From: Balneolia bacterium
GTDB taxonomy: Bacteria > Bacteroidota > Rhodothermia > Balneolales > Cyclonatronaceae
Assembly (NCBI GenBank): GCA_022565795.1
Contig: JAIUMA010000001.1
Span: forward strand, 124,001-188,000
Length of the DNA: 64,000 nt
Direction: 5' to 3'
Below, piece after piece: positions 55,801 through 63,597 of the stretch; position 1 is the first letter of the stretch; every line of letters starts with the position of its first letter. The translations under genes were made by a program, and so were the position numbers. The notes under the pieces were generated by a model that searched no databases, was not told where the DNA came from, and saw only the letters and a list, made by a program, of their open reading frames with translations.

Positions 55801-56119
55801 CCCCGGGGTGCCATGTAAGTCTGACCGGCTCTCCTCCTTCAGCAGGAATCACGTAAACATCGGTATTACCGTCATATTCTCCGGTGAAAGCAACCATAGA
55901 GCCATCCGGGGAAAACCTCGGGTTGATTTCAGCTCCTATTGCGGTTGTTAACCTGCGTGCATCCCCGCCATCACGCTCAACAATCCAGAGGTCGTTGGCA
56001 TGACCAAAAACGATTTGCGTATCGCTTACGGTGGGCTCTCTGAGGAGCATTGTTCCTTGTGCAAAAAGCGGTGATGTGAGCCATAGTAATACGGCTACGA
56101 ATGATATCAGTCGTTTCAT
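52895..56119 (-). CDS. Tricorn-like S41 protease, secreted
   Basis: Large peptidase of the tricorn core family. A signal peptide ends near Ser-Pro-Leu-Phe-Ala-Gln (the ATG at 56119 was chosen over 56137). Two beta-propellers follow, with repeated Phe-Ser-Pro-Asp-Gly-Ser and Trp-Ser-Pro-Asp-Gly blades to about residue 660. A PDZ domain (about 750-830) and the S41 protease core complete it. The nucleophile Ser957 is in Asn-Ala-Gly-Ser-Gly-Gly-Asp, and Glu-Arg-Asn-Asn-Gly-Gly-Gly-Ser precedes it. In archaea tricorn finishes proteasome products inside the cell; here the signal peptide places it in the periplasm or outside. It is a single gene with its own terminator. Confidence 0.93.
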   Translation of the reverse strand: MKRLISFVAVLLWLTSPLFAQGTMLLREPTVSDTQIVFGHANDLWIVERDGGDARRLTTAIGAEINPRFSPDGSMVAFTGEYDGNTDVYVIPAEGGEPVRLTWHPGADIVQDWTPDGEHVIFMSGRSGYPTANTTFFKVPVSGGTPVQLEIPFGFAGAISPDGSTMAYQPYRFWDPEWRNYRGGQAQPIWVFNMETHDFFQTPRTDGERHTAPVWMGETIYYLSERDMANNIWSYNTQTKEERQITFHTQFDVKNISAASDIIVYEQGGYLHSLDPETGESTQLEIYVRGDLNWARSRFTNVPSSQLSNARLSPTGQRAVFEYRGEILTIPKEHGDWRNLTQTSYAAERAPVWSPDGSQIAWFSDASGEYQLHVSDQFGMEDPRVYELNNKFYYLPDWSPDGSHIAFTDTDYNLWYINLESGDLTLVDTDRFAHPNRTMNPVWSPDGEWITYVRLLDNQFKSLFVHQVSTGENHMLTDGLADVIDPQWDESGKYLYFLASTDFGLNTGWLDMSSYNMPVTRGLYMIVLSADEPSPFLPLSDDEAGSEDSSDSDNNDNTVRIDLENIDQRIIAIDVPVRNYSGTVTGPEGHVFFTEVRENMPDVLHRYSLEDRKSIEFLSGVNYAITSHDRKQLLYRSGSTWGIVPAAGQPVSSGDGRISTDGIRIQVNPREEYHQILKEGWRFQRDFLYVDNVHGAPWDEIYEWYSPWVEHVRHRSDLNYIIGIMGGEVAVGHSYFFGGDFPDVESVPGGLLGADYEISDGYFRISRIYTGENWNPGLTSPLSGPGISVNEGDYLLEVNGRALTADMNLYELFEATSGRQTKIRVNNRPGFDGSRVETVVPINNENGLRMRHWIESNRRMVDHLSDGQLAYVYVPNTGAVGYEYFNRYYFSQQDKAGAVIDERNNGGGSAADYMVDIMSRQLHGYFNSRANDRKPFTTPMAGIWGPKVMIINENAGSGGDLLPYMFRKMEIGPLIGTRTWGGLVGTWDTPRFIDGGGMIAPRGGFFNTDGEWAVEGEGVAPDIEVFQHPAEVMRGLDPQLEASVREALRLLRDNPVELHQEPEPPVRWARPDRP

Positions 56120-56205
56120 AAGACGCGAGGATTCCAATTGTTTGGGTGATATTATGATGCGTCAATATAATAAACTGACGCATATACTGTGGTACGATAT
56201 GCGCT

Positions 56206-56952
56206 TCAGAGCGCGAATTTAAACAGTCCAGCTATCTGGACGGCAGCCGTTTCGGCCCTCAGGCGCTGTTCACCAAGCCAGAGCGGAAATGAATTACTCA
56301 TTGAAAGTATACGGGAAACTTCATCGTCGGAAAAGCCGCCTTCCGGACCAACGAATAGAACCAGTCGTTTATACCCTGCAGACGATAGTTCATCCTTCAG
56401 TTCAGCAAAGCTAAAACTATCTTTATCAGTATTTCCGCCAGATACCAGTTTCTCATGAGCTATGATATAAGCAGTATTGCTTGAGTCACCTACTGTATCA
56501 AGAAATGAACCGAGATTCTCGTGTGACAGCTCCGGAAGCCAGAACGAAAGGCTCTGTTTTGCAGCGTTCATGAGAATACCTTCCAAACGGTCGATTCTGA
56601 ACTTGGACCGCTCGGTTCGTTCTGTGTCGAGAAGTTTGATGTCATCAACGCCGGTTTCCGTTAACTTTTCGCAGGCCCACTCAAGTCTTGTTCTGTTTTT
56701 AATCAGTCCCAGACATAGTGAAATGCGGGGAGAGGCCTTCTCTTTCGAAACAGTCTCAAGAATCTCGGCCCGGGCTTTACGTTTACCTTCCGGAATAAGA
56801 TTTGCCCGGGCTTTTAAACCTCTGCCGTTAAAGAGCCAGATTTCATCACCTGCTTTAAGTCGCAGAACCTGAAGCGCATGATGCGCCTCTTCTTTGCTTA
56901 AATCTGCAAAAACTGAGCTCTGTACTAAATCACTGGCGAAAAAAGTATGCAA
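56206..56952 (-). CDS. rsmE: 16S rRNA m3U1498 methyltransferase RsmE
   Basis: SPOUT methyltransferase that N3-methylates U1498 of 16S rRNA. The N-terminal PUA-like domain includes His-His-Ala-Leu-Gln-Val-Leu-Arg-Leu-Lys-Ala-Gly-Asp. The knotted SAM site shows Val-Gly-Pro-Glu-Gly-Gly-Phe-Ser and Leu-Gly-Glu-Gln-Arg-Leu-Arg-Ala-Glu-Thr-Ala near the C-terminus. The start is TTG at 56952 (Met-His-Thr-Phe-Phe), which matches the family N-terminus; no ATG lies upstream. It is 14 bases after the BFD-like gene and probably co-transcribed with it. Confidence 0.95.
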   Translation of the reverse strand: MHTFFASDLVQSSVFADLSKEEAHHALQVLRLKAGDEIWLFNGRGLKARANLIPEGKRKARAEILETVSKEKASPRISLCLGLIKNRTRLEWACEKLTETGVDDIKLLDTERTERSKFRIDRLEGILMNAAKQSLSFWLPELSHENLGSFLDTVGDSSNTAYIIAHEKLVSGGNTDKDSFSFAELKDELSSAGYKRLVLFVGPEGGFSDDEVSRILSMSNSFPLWLGEQRLRAETAAVQIAGLFKFAL

Positions 56953-56966
56953 TGTCAGCGTTTATG

Positions 56967-57194
56967 TCAGGATTCGGAGTTAATGTAGACATCACCTGGA
57001 ATAAAGCGTGTTTCCCCGGTAACCAGCATCTTTTGAACATACGGGTGGCACATGCCGCAACCTTTGCATGCTATATCCTTTGCCTGTATATCCTCAATCG
57101 TCTTACAGCCGGATTCCCTTGCCAGCTCAAGAATCAAATCAAATTTTTTGCGATGGCATACGCACATCTTTACCGTTCGTCTGTCATAAGCCAT
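56967..57194 (-). CDS. Small [2Fe-2S] BFD-like protein
   Basis: A 75-residue protein with Cys11-x-Cys13-His and Cys43-x-x-Cys46-x-x-Cys49, similar to the bacterioferritin-associated ferredoxin/NifU-like [2Fe-2S] domain. That domain uses a Cys-x-Cys and Cys-x-x-Cys set on a helix-turn-helix fold. No bacterioferritin gene is in the window. The fifth cysteine may be a spare or redox-active. It lies between dcd (31 bases) and rsmE (14 bases), so it is likely co-transcribed; an electron-transfer or iron role is inferred. Confidence 0.75.
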   Translation of the reverse strand: MAYDRRTVKMCVCHRKKFDLILELARESGCKTIEDIQAKDIACKGCGMCHPYVQKMLVTGETRFIPGDVYINSES

Positions 57195-57225
57195 TATGGT
57201 AGGAATTATATCAGCGTCTGATAGA

Positions 57226-58410
57226 TTAATTGTCTGTTTTAAAGTGTTTGCTCAGCTTAAGGTCCTGGCCCTGATAGTTACTGTTGATGTCGAATCCATA
57301 AGTGAATTCAGGTATGGACGTGTTAGCTTCAAACAGCATACTGAAAAAGGTCTGACCGTCTTCAATAAGGAACGGCACATCATGAGACCGGACTTCAAGT
57401 ACAGCTCTTGCACCACCTTTGGCATCACCGAAACCGCTGTCGAAGAAGCCTGCGTAGTGAGTCCTCAGCTCACCAGAGCCCGTATCATAGGGTACCATTT
57501 CACCGGCAAGATAGTCGGGAATACGGCATCGTTCTTTAGAGGCGAAAATGTAGAATGCCTCGGGTTCAAGAATCATATACTCCTCTTTACCGGCATAAAT
57601 CGGTTCCCAGAAGTCAAATCGGGAGTAGTGGTTAATTTTGTTGAGATCGATAACTGCCCGGTTTTTCCTCGCCCTGTAGCCTATGATGCCTTCACCATTT
57701 CCTTTCAGATCAACGCTCATAAAAAGACCGTTGTCTACTTTTAGATCGTTTTCTGAAATCGGATTATTATGCTCGTCGAAAAGAAGCGGTGACAGCACAT
57801 GCGCGCGCAAAATTTCGTTATCCGAGAGTCTGCTGTTGCCATGGCGAAGGCGAATCTGATTCAGACGCTGACCAGTCTGAACACGAACCGGAAAAGACTT
57901 AGGCACTACCTCGAGATACAGCGGGCCTTTGTAGCCTGGAGCTATCTCTTCAAAACGATGGGAGTAGTCCGTTACGAGGCGGGTAAAAATATCGAGCCGT
58001 CCTGTTGTGCTTTTCGGATTTGTCCGTGCACTGATTCGGCTTTCTGTTTCAAGTACAAGCACATCATCAAGACCTTCAACAGAATACGATTCCTGTATAT
58101 TAGTTGGCAGGTTGAGGTTTTCGAGAAGCGGAATAATGTATGTACAGTTTGGCTCGAGTACACTGCCGTCTTCAAGTGAAAACTGATGCTGACAAAGCTT
58201 GTCGATTTTGCTCTCGACGGTATCATTCTCAGGCAGAAAGCCACAGCGTACACGATAGGCAACCTTTCCAAGCCTCAAGTCTATAGAGTTGGGCTGGAAC
58301 TGGTTATCCTCAATCGGATAGTCCTTGTCGCTTTGAATAACACCATACCTGACCAGCTCTTTGAGCTTTTGAACCGGCAGTATCCCCTTTTTTCGAATTG
58401 TTAATTTCAT
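57226..58410 (-). CDS. dcd: dCTP deaminase, tandem-domain type
   Basis: 2'-deoxycytidine 5'-triphosphate deaminase, producing dUTP for thymidylate synthesis. At 394 residues it is about twice the usual dcd, consistent with two fused dUTPase-fold domains, as in the DCD_N/DCD_C families. The first has Pro-Asn-Ser-Ile-Asp-Leu-Arg-Leu-Gly and Ser-Arg-Ile-Ser-Ala-Arg-Thr-Asn-Pro-Lys-Ser-Thr-Thr-Gly-Arg. The second has Ser-Gly-Glu-Leu-Arg-Thr-His-Tyr-Ala-Gly-Phe-Phe-Asp-Ser-Gly-Phe. A catalytic Glu pair could be placed only by alignment. Confidence 0.93.
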   Translation of the reverse strand: MKLTIRKKGILPVQKLKELVRYGVIQSDKDYPIEDNQFQPNSIDLRLGKVAYRVRCGFLPENDTVESKIDKLCQHQFSLEDGSVLEPNCTYIIPLLENLNLPTNIQESYSVEGLDDVLVLETESRISARTNPKSTTGRLDIFTRLVTDYSHRFEEIAPGYKGPLYLEVVPKSFPVRVQTGQRLNQIRLRHGNSRLSDNEILRAHVLSPLLFDEHNNPISENDLKVDNGLFMSVDLKGNGEGIIGYRARKNRAVIDLNKINHYSRFDFWEPIYAGKEEYMILEPEAFYIFASKERCRIPDYLAGEMVPYDTGSGELRTHYAGFFDSGFGDAKGGARAVLEVRSHDVPFLIEDGQTFFSMLFEANTSIPEFTYGFDINSNYQGQDLKLSKHFKTDN

Positions 58411-58571
58411 GGTAATAAATATATCATATGGACGGGCATATCGAAAGTTTTAATTGATGCCATTTTGCTCTGTATCCAATGATTCTAAAACTTCTTTTTC
58501 CGGAAATCTTCCATTAATTCTATTCAAATATTTTCATCAGATTTATAACTCCTTTTTTTAATTATTGGACA

Positions 58572-58602
58572 TAAAAAAAGCCCGCATCAGCGATGCGGGC
58601 TT
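58572..58602 (-). terminator. Terminator of the phospholipase-D-like gene
   Basis: Perfect 11-base stem AAGCCCGCATC / GATGCGGGCTT with a three-base loop. On the minus strand seven T follow. It is 24 bases after the stop at 58626. Confidence 0.93.
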
Positions 58603-58625
58603 CTCAAGTAGTCTCAAGCAGATAT

Positions 58626-61600
58626 TTACTTGATGAGCGTCATCTTTCTTGTGAAAGACTCTCCGTTCTCAAGCTGCATGCGGTACATGTAAATACCACT
58701 TGCCAATCTCGATGCATCGAAACTGATGGTGTGCGTACCTGCATTCATCCGCTGGTTTGTAGCCAGTGTGGCTACAACTCGTCCAGTGATGTCATATACA
58801 TTGAGCGTAACCTGCTGCTCGGCCGGCAGCTCAAACTGTATGTTAGTAATCGGGTTGAACGGATTCGGGTAGTTCTGTGCCAATCCTGCTCTCCTTGGCA
58901 GCTCATTACCAGGCTCATCAATGCTTACAGGAGGCACGTTAAAAGTATCCTGTCCACCGGCCTGCCAGTAGCGTGCGCCGTATTCCTGGAAATACTCATT
59001 TGCAACCCGTGCATTTCTAATAATTAGCGTATTTTCATCATTTCTGAAATTAGCATTGGCCGACCAGTTGTGTGATCCGGTAATTACGGTAGCATTTTCA
59101 CCGGCGAGCTCTCCATCTACAATGGCAAGTTTATGGTGAAGCAGTCCGAATTCACCCTGAGGCAGGTGGTGTACATCTGCCCATCCACTGAGGTAATCAA
59201 ACTCGTTGCCCTGCCCTGTTACCTGACCAAACACACCGCGTACTTTTACACCGCTGTTAAAACGGCTGAGCATGGTGTTCGAAATCGCACGACGGGTATG
59301 AATGTTAAGATTCAAATCGATGGTCTCCTGGGCGCTGGCAAGAGTTCTGTTGATTTGTGCTTCGGTATTGGCCTGCGGACTAAAGTAGAGCTGCACATAG
59401 GTCTCGTCATCACCAATCCAGAACGCAGACGCATTCACTATTTCTTTATTTTCGCTGAAGCGAGCCGCTGAGGAATTGAAAGGTCCGGATTCACCTCCCC
59501 ACATCTGGTTAAACTCTCTCCAGTACGCACGGGCCAAAGCAACATCCTGAATATTCAGCATGTTCTGAAACTGTTGGAACGTACCGGAATCGGTAGCATT
59601 CCAGGAACTTGTAATAACCCATGAGCGCGACGGATCCTGATGGTGTGCATCAATCACAGCAAACTTGTTATGCATTTGCTCCTGACCCAGACTCTGAACG
59701 GCGGGCACGCCAGCCGATGAGAGTGCTGAGATAACCGGGTTGGTATTTCCTGTATGACCCGAACCAATCACGCGTACTTCAACGCCGCGGTTATGCGCAT
59801 TAATAATAGCATCGCGAATGGCCTCACCCACAGTACCGCTGATTGAGTAGAATGCGAACTCAGCCGTTTCTTCTGCCATATCGATATATGAAATAAGCTG
59901 CTGACTGAAATCGATGTTTTGATCTGCTTCCCTGAAAACAGCAAGTTCATGTGCTACATCTTTGTTGAAGTAGCTAAGAATCTGACCGGTAGAGCCTTGT
60001 GGCGAAGCCGTTGAAGTGATGTAAACAGAAGTTGCGCTGGTATCTGCATCAATGGCAGAGCGCAATTGCACTTTGTAGGTGCTTGCAGCATCGAGACCGG
60101 AAATCGTAACGCTGTGATTCGTCTTTGGGGTTTCATCAACGATAGCTCCAAGCTCAAAAGATGATGTTGTTCCGAAACGAATTTCGGTATGACCCGGCTG
60201 CTGTGTTTCCCACTCGAACGTAATACTGTCCTCAGTTGACGAGGTCTCGTATGGCGGCGCAGAAACGATTACCGGACCGCTTGTAATTACGATATCAGAA
60301 CGGAAACGAGGCAGAATCTGGCGGGTATTCATAAAGCGTCCCGCAACACCGGTTACTTCTGATGTACTATTCGGGATATTGGCACCCGGGATATTAGTGA
60401 AGTTATCAACGCGAAGCTGTCCTTCACCAGACTGATCAAAGATATCGTAGTTTGTGCCTCCGGAGAATATACCGGATGCTTCAAATTCCAAATCATTAAT
60501 GCGAATCAATTGCGACTCGAAGTTTCCGGAGTTGAGATCATCAAGCGTAATATCAAGTGGTTCCTGCGGATTGTTTCCTTCAGGGAATATTTCATAAGAA
60601 GTGTAGTTAACCACCTGGAGCAAGTTGTTGAAATTGCCTAATTCGCCGGTCACAACAAGTGAATCGCCAATTATGGCATCAACCTGCCAGTTATTTCTCA
60701 TAATTTCATTGTCGTACCATGCCATACCTCCGGTTTCATCCTGGAAGTAAATCGGACCTGCAAACTGATCGGTAACGGTAATCCATCCGGCTACAGTTAC
60801 AGTCGTTCCCTGCGGAAGCTGACGCGCTTCTGCAATAGAAATTGGAGTACTGGTGTCAAGTGTTTCAGCCTCAAGATTCAGTGTATACGATTCGTTATCG
60901 GGATCGTTTGTGATAAGGGTGATAGAGCCTGTGTCGAAGCCAGGAGACTGTGCTTCATAAACAAGCGTTACGTTCTGCGCTTCGAGAGATTCAAGCGTCA
61001 TTTCAAGATTTCCCTCAACAGAGAAATTCGGACCGCTGATTTGTGCTCCGGTAATCTCTAATGGCTCAAGACCATCATTGCGAATTCTCATCGTTGCGGT
61101 TGCAGATCCGGTAGTCGTTCCAAAATTGAAGGTTTCGCCATTTGCGTAAGGCACATCATTCACACGAACAAAGATTGACGGATCTTCCGGCGAATCGATA
61201 AACGGCTCAATAAGTACATCATCAATACTGATTCTGTTTCCGGCCGTGCGCTCAAGACGAATGCGGACGTTACCGGCGATATTTTCATTAAGTGTATACT
61301 GCTCAAGCGTGCTTCCGAGAACAATAGGCTCTCCAAGATCAGACCATGAAGAACCGCCGTCGGTTGAGTATTTGGCCTGAACGATTCCGCCATTGTCGCC
61401 ACTAAATCCTGAGTTAGCAGCATAGAAGGATAGTTCACTTAAACCATCCGGAAAGTCGAATTCCATCTGGATATAACCGGCACGAACCCGGGCAGACTGG
61501 GTGCCGTTTCTGAGGTCGCCCTCTGCGTTTCCCAGCAATGCATCGTTAAAGAACCAAACGCCTGTGCCAAGAGTGACGTTGGCCGGCGCGTAACCACCTT

Positions 61601-61697
61601 TAGTTCCATCTTCAAAATTTTCAAATAGCTGAGCGTGAAGGGATACAGGTAAGATTAGAGTAAATAAAAGAACTGATAGTTGTAGTAGGTATTTCAT
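58626..61697 (-). CDS. Secreted phospholipase-D-like protein with T9SS sorting domain
   Basis: A 1023-residue secreted protein. A signal peptide ends near Ser-Leu-His-Ala-Gln (about 23). A beta-sandwich at about 25-165 has jellyroll character. A choice-of-anchor-like segment and an OB-like domain (about 280-470, with Thr-Val-Ala-Gly-Trp-Ile-Thr-Val) follow, then an Fn3 domain (about 475-570). Two PLD catalytic motifs are present: His676-x-Lys678 with Asp683 and His854-x-Lys856 with Asp861, each with a downstream Ser-Ser-Trp-Asn or Gly-Ser-His-Asn. The last 80 residues are a type IX secretion type A sorting domain (Asn-Tyr-Pro-Asn-Pro-Phe-Asn-Pro). The substrate may be phospholipid or nucleic acid. 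It is exported to the cell surface or medium. Confidence 0.92.
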   Translation of the reverse strand: MKYLLQLSVLLFTLILPVSLHAQLFENFEDGTKGGYAPANVTLGTGVWFFNDALLGNAEGDLRNGTQSARVRAGYIQMEFDFPDGLSELSFYAANSGFSGDNGGIVQAKYSTDGGSSWSDLGEPIVLGSTLEQYTLNENIAGNVRIRLERTAGNRISIDDVLIEPFIDSPEDPSIFVRVNDVPYANGETFNFGTTTGSATATMRIRNDGLEPLEITGAQISGPNFSVEGNLEMTLESLEAQNVTLVYEAQSPGFDTGSITLITNDPDNESYTLNLEAETLDTSTPISIAEARQLPQGTTVTVAGWITVTDQFAGPIYFQDETGGMAWYDNEIMRNNWQVDAIIGDSLVVTGELGNFNNLLQVVNYTSYEIFPEGNNPQEPLDITLDDLNSGNFESQLIRINDLEFEASGIFSGGTNYDIFDQSGEGQLRVDNFTNIPGANIPNSTSEVTGVAGRFMNTRQILPRFRSDIVITSGPVIVSAPPYETSSTEDSITFEWETQQPGHTEIRFGTTSSFELGAIVDETPKTNHSVTISGLDAASTYKVQLRSAIDADTSATSVYITSTASPQGSTGQILSYFNKDVAHELAVFREADQNIDFSQQLISYIDMAEETAEFAFYSISGTVGEAIRDAIINAHNRGVEVRVIGSGHTGNTNPVISALSSAGVPAVQSLGQEQMHNKFAVIDAHHQDPSRSWVITSSWNATDSGTFQQFQNMLNIQDVALARAYWREFNQMWGGESGPFNSSAARFSENKEIVNASAFWIGDDETYVQLYFSPQANTEAQINRTLASAQETIDLNLNIHTRRAISNTMLSRFNSGVKVRGVFGQVTGQGNEFDYLSGWADVHHLPQGEFGLLHHKLAIVDGELAGENATVITGSHNWSANANFRNDENTLIIRNARVANEYFQEYGARYWQAGGQDTFNVPPVSIDEPGNELPRRAGLAQNYPNPFNPITNIQFELPAEQQVTLNVYDITGRVVATLATNQRMNAGTHTISFDASRLASGIYMYRMQLENGESFTRKMTLIK

Positions 61698-61719
61698 TTA
61701 TTGCGTTTTAGAATAAAGC

Positions 61720-61738
61720 CTTCGGATAAGTCCCGAAG
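61720..61738 (-). promoter_or_regulatory. Hairpin in the leader of the phospholipase-D-like gene
   Basis: CTTCGG and CCGAAG enclose a seven-base loop, about 23-41 bases upstream of the start at 61697. Its position in the 5' leader would let it affect translation or RNA stability; that is not established. Confidence 0.3.
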
Positions 61739-61830
61739 ACAGATACAGTCAGTCCCAAAGGATAAGCTTTTTTTATGTAAAAACGCAGTCTCAGTTGTTA
61801 CCCGAAGGTTAACCCTTCTACCGCAATCAC

Positions 61831-62952
61831 CTACTTTTTTGAAACCTTTTTCACTCTCTCCAGCTCCCGGTCAATTGTCATAATGTGCGTACGCCAGTCC
61901 AGGTGGGCGTTTATACTTCTGAGCGTATTTTTGGGCAATGGCTTCACTTTCCCCTGAAGAAGTCGCCGCATTTTTTTGAAAAGATCATCTTCGTCTTCAT
62001 AAAATACAGGAGCGTGAAGCAGCGGCTGGTGCAGCGATTTTGGAATCAGTTCCGGATACGTTAAGTCGTTAGGTACCATTGGATGACACCCGCAGTAAAC
62101 CGCCTCCATTAGCGCCGTACAGAAAAACTCGTAGCGTGAAGTTGACAGCACAACGTCACCGGAGTGAAGCAGTTCGGCATATTTCTGTGTATCCGACACA
62201 AATCCGTAATGGAGAATTCGGTCGCCGTACCTGTCGCGCATCTGCCGCAGCTCCGGACTCTCCGTCTGAAGCTGATCGCCGGCCAGTATAAGATCGAAGT
62301 CGGTATCTGCATCATCCAGTCTGTTTATGATGCGATTAAACATCTGCGGATTCCGGTCGTACTCCCAGCGCTGATTCCACACAACAACCGGTGCTCGCTT
62401 CGATAATGAAGCTTCTGTTTTGATGTTTAACTTGTTGAGCTCAATTCCGGGATAAACCACTTTGCTTTTAGCCTGAAGCTGCTCATTCAACCCTAAATAT
62501 CTGCGCTCGGAGTATTTTTTCAGAAAAACGGGAAGCGCGTTGAAGAACTCATCATAATGAAACTGTGAGGAAAACCAGAGCTCATCGGCAACCAGAGCGC
62601 TCAAATAGTTTATATAGCAATAGGTCTCATCACGATCCTCGCCCAGCGGTAACGGCATGGTGAGCTGGTTTTCATGCATGTACATAATGCAGGGCGTATG
62701 CGCGAATCTGGGATTAGTGAGCGCGATGAAAGCGGGCAAGTTGGTCATCGAGCTGGCAAATATCACATCGATATCTTCTTTTACCTCTTTTGTCTCATCA
62801 GCCAGTGTTACCGCTCCCCCGCTCATTCGCCATTTCCATGAGATATCACTCAGGCTCACGGGAAAAACCGTGTGAGCAGAGTGCTTGCAAAATCCATCCA
62901 TGAAGGCTTTGTGGGATCCGCCGGAGTAAGGCTCGAGGTAGAGAATATTCAT
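61831..62952 (-). CDS. GTDC1/QTMAN-like glycosyltransferase (DUF3524), candidate tRNA-queuosine mannosyltransferase
   Basis: A 373-residue cytosolic GT-B glycosyltransferase. The N-terminal half matches the DUF3524 domain of animal GTDC1: Ser-Gly-Gly-Ser-His-Lys, Trp-Lys-Trp-Arg-Met-Ser, Phe-Ala-Ser-Ser-Met-Thr-Asn-Leu and Tyr-Met-His-Glu-Asn-Gln-Leu. The C-terminal half has Asn-Gln-Arg-Trp-Glu-Tyr-Asp-Arg-Asn-Pro, Leu-Ser-Thr-Ser-Arg-Tyr-Glu-Phe-Phe and Met-Glu-Ala-Val-Tyr-Cys-Gly-Cys-His-Pro, a donor-site block very close to GTDC1. That enzyme (QTMAN) mannosylates queuosine in tRNA-Asp. Since queG is also present, the same reaction is plausible here, but other glycosyl acceptors cannot be excluded from sequence. 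It is a single gene. Confidence 0.85.
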   Translation of the reverse strand: MNILYLEPYSGGSHKAFMDGFCKHSAHTVFPVSLSDISWKWRMSGGAVTLADETKEVKEDIDVIFASSMTNLPAFIALTNPRFAHTPCIMYMHENQLTMPLPLGEDRDETYCYINYLSALVADELWFSSQFHYDEFFNALPVFLKKYSERRYLGLNEQLQAKSKVVYPGIELNKLNIKTEASLSKRAPVVVWNQRWEYDRNPQMFNRIINRLDDADTDFDLILAGDQLQTESPELRQMRDRYGDRILHYGFVSDTQKYAELLHSGDVVLSTSRYEFFCTALMEAVYCGCHPMVPNDLTYPELIPKSLHQPLLHAPVFYEDEDDLFKKMRRLLQGKVKPLPKNTLRSINAHLDWRTHIMTIDRELERVKKVSKK

Positions 62953-63062
62953 TGTGAATTATTCAGTTGGTAATTGAATCGCTGCACATAATTTACAAAA
63001 TACCAAATCGTGTATCAGTATGAATAGAGTCATTAGGAAAAATAACTCCCGGTCTTCTAACG

Positions 63063-63090
63063 AAAAAGGCCGCGTGGTAGCGGCCTTTTT
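63063..63090. terminator. Terminator after the peroxiredoxin gene
   Basis: AAAAAGGCCGC and GCGGCCTTTTT pair around a six-base loop, with A and T runs usable on both strands. It lies just after the stop at 63099 on the minus strand. Confidence 0.92.
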
Positions 63091-63098
63091 AAAGATCA

Positions 63099-63560
63099 TC
63101 AGGCTAAAGCTGCCTGAACCTTATCGAAGTCGGGTATTTCAGAAGCTTTTTCGAGAACTTCTGCATATTTAATGATGCCGTCCTTGCCCACAACAAAAGC
63201 AGACCTCTTGGATACGCCCACCATTCCGTAGAAGTCGTCGTACAAAGCACCGTAAGCTTCAGAAACGTTTTTGTTGAAGTCACTGAGCAAATGGAAATTC
63301 AGATTCTGCTCTTTTTTGAACGCTTTGAGCGCGAAGAAGCTGTCAACGCTGATGCCAAGAATTTCAGCATCTAAAGATTCATACTTTTTGATGTTATCGC
63401 GCACGTGGCAGAGCTCATCGGTACATACTGAGCTAAATGCCAGCGGAAAGAATAGAAGCACCACATTTTTTTTGCCAATAAAGTCTTCAAGACGAACATC
63501 TTCGCCATCGCTGTTTTTGAGGGAAAACAACGGCGCTTTGTCACCTGTTTTCAGGGTCAT
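63099..63560 (-). CDS. Peroxiredoxin, AhpE/Tpx-like thioredoxin fold
   Basis: Thiol peroxidase that reduces hydroperoxides. The catalytic motif Pro39-x-x-x-Ser43-x-x-Cys46 is present; the usual Thr is Ser, a known variant. A second cysteine at 51 sits five residues on, which is the spacing of BCP/PrxQ-type enzymes. The core includes Gly-Asp-Lys-Ala-Pro-Leu-Phe-Ser-Leu and Gly-Ile-Ser-Val-Asp-Ser. The ATG at 63560 is preferred; the frame runs on to 63629 and would overlap the upstream gene. At 154 residues it is full-length. Confidence 0.92.
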   Translation of the reverse strand: MTLKTGDKAPLFSLKNSDGEDVRLEDFIGKKNVVLLFFPLAFSSVCTDELCHVRDNIKKYESLDAEILGISVDSFFALKAFKKEQNLNFHLLSDFNKNVSEAYGALYDDFYGMVGVSKRSAFVVGKDGIIKYAEVLEKASEIPDFDKVQAALA

Positions 63561-63597
63561 AAATGTATGAGTTAAGTTGTTGAGTGAATTTAAAATA

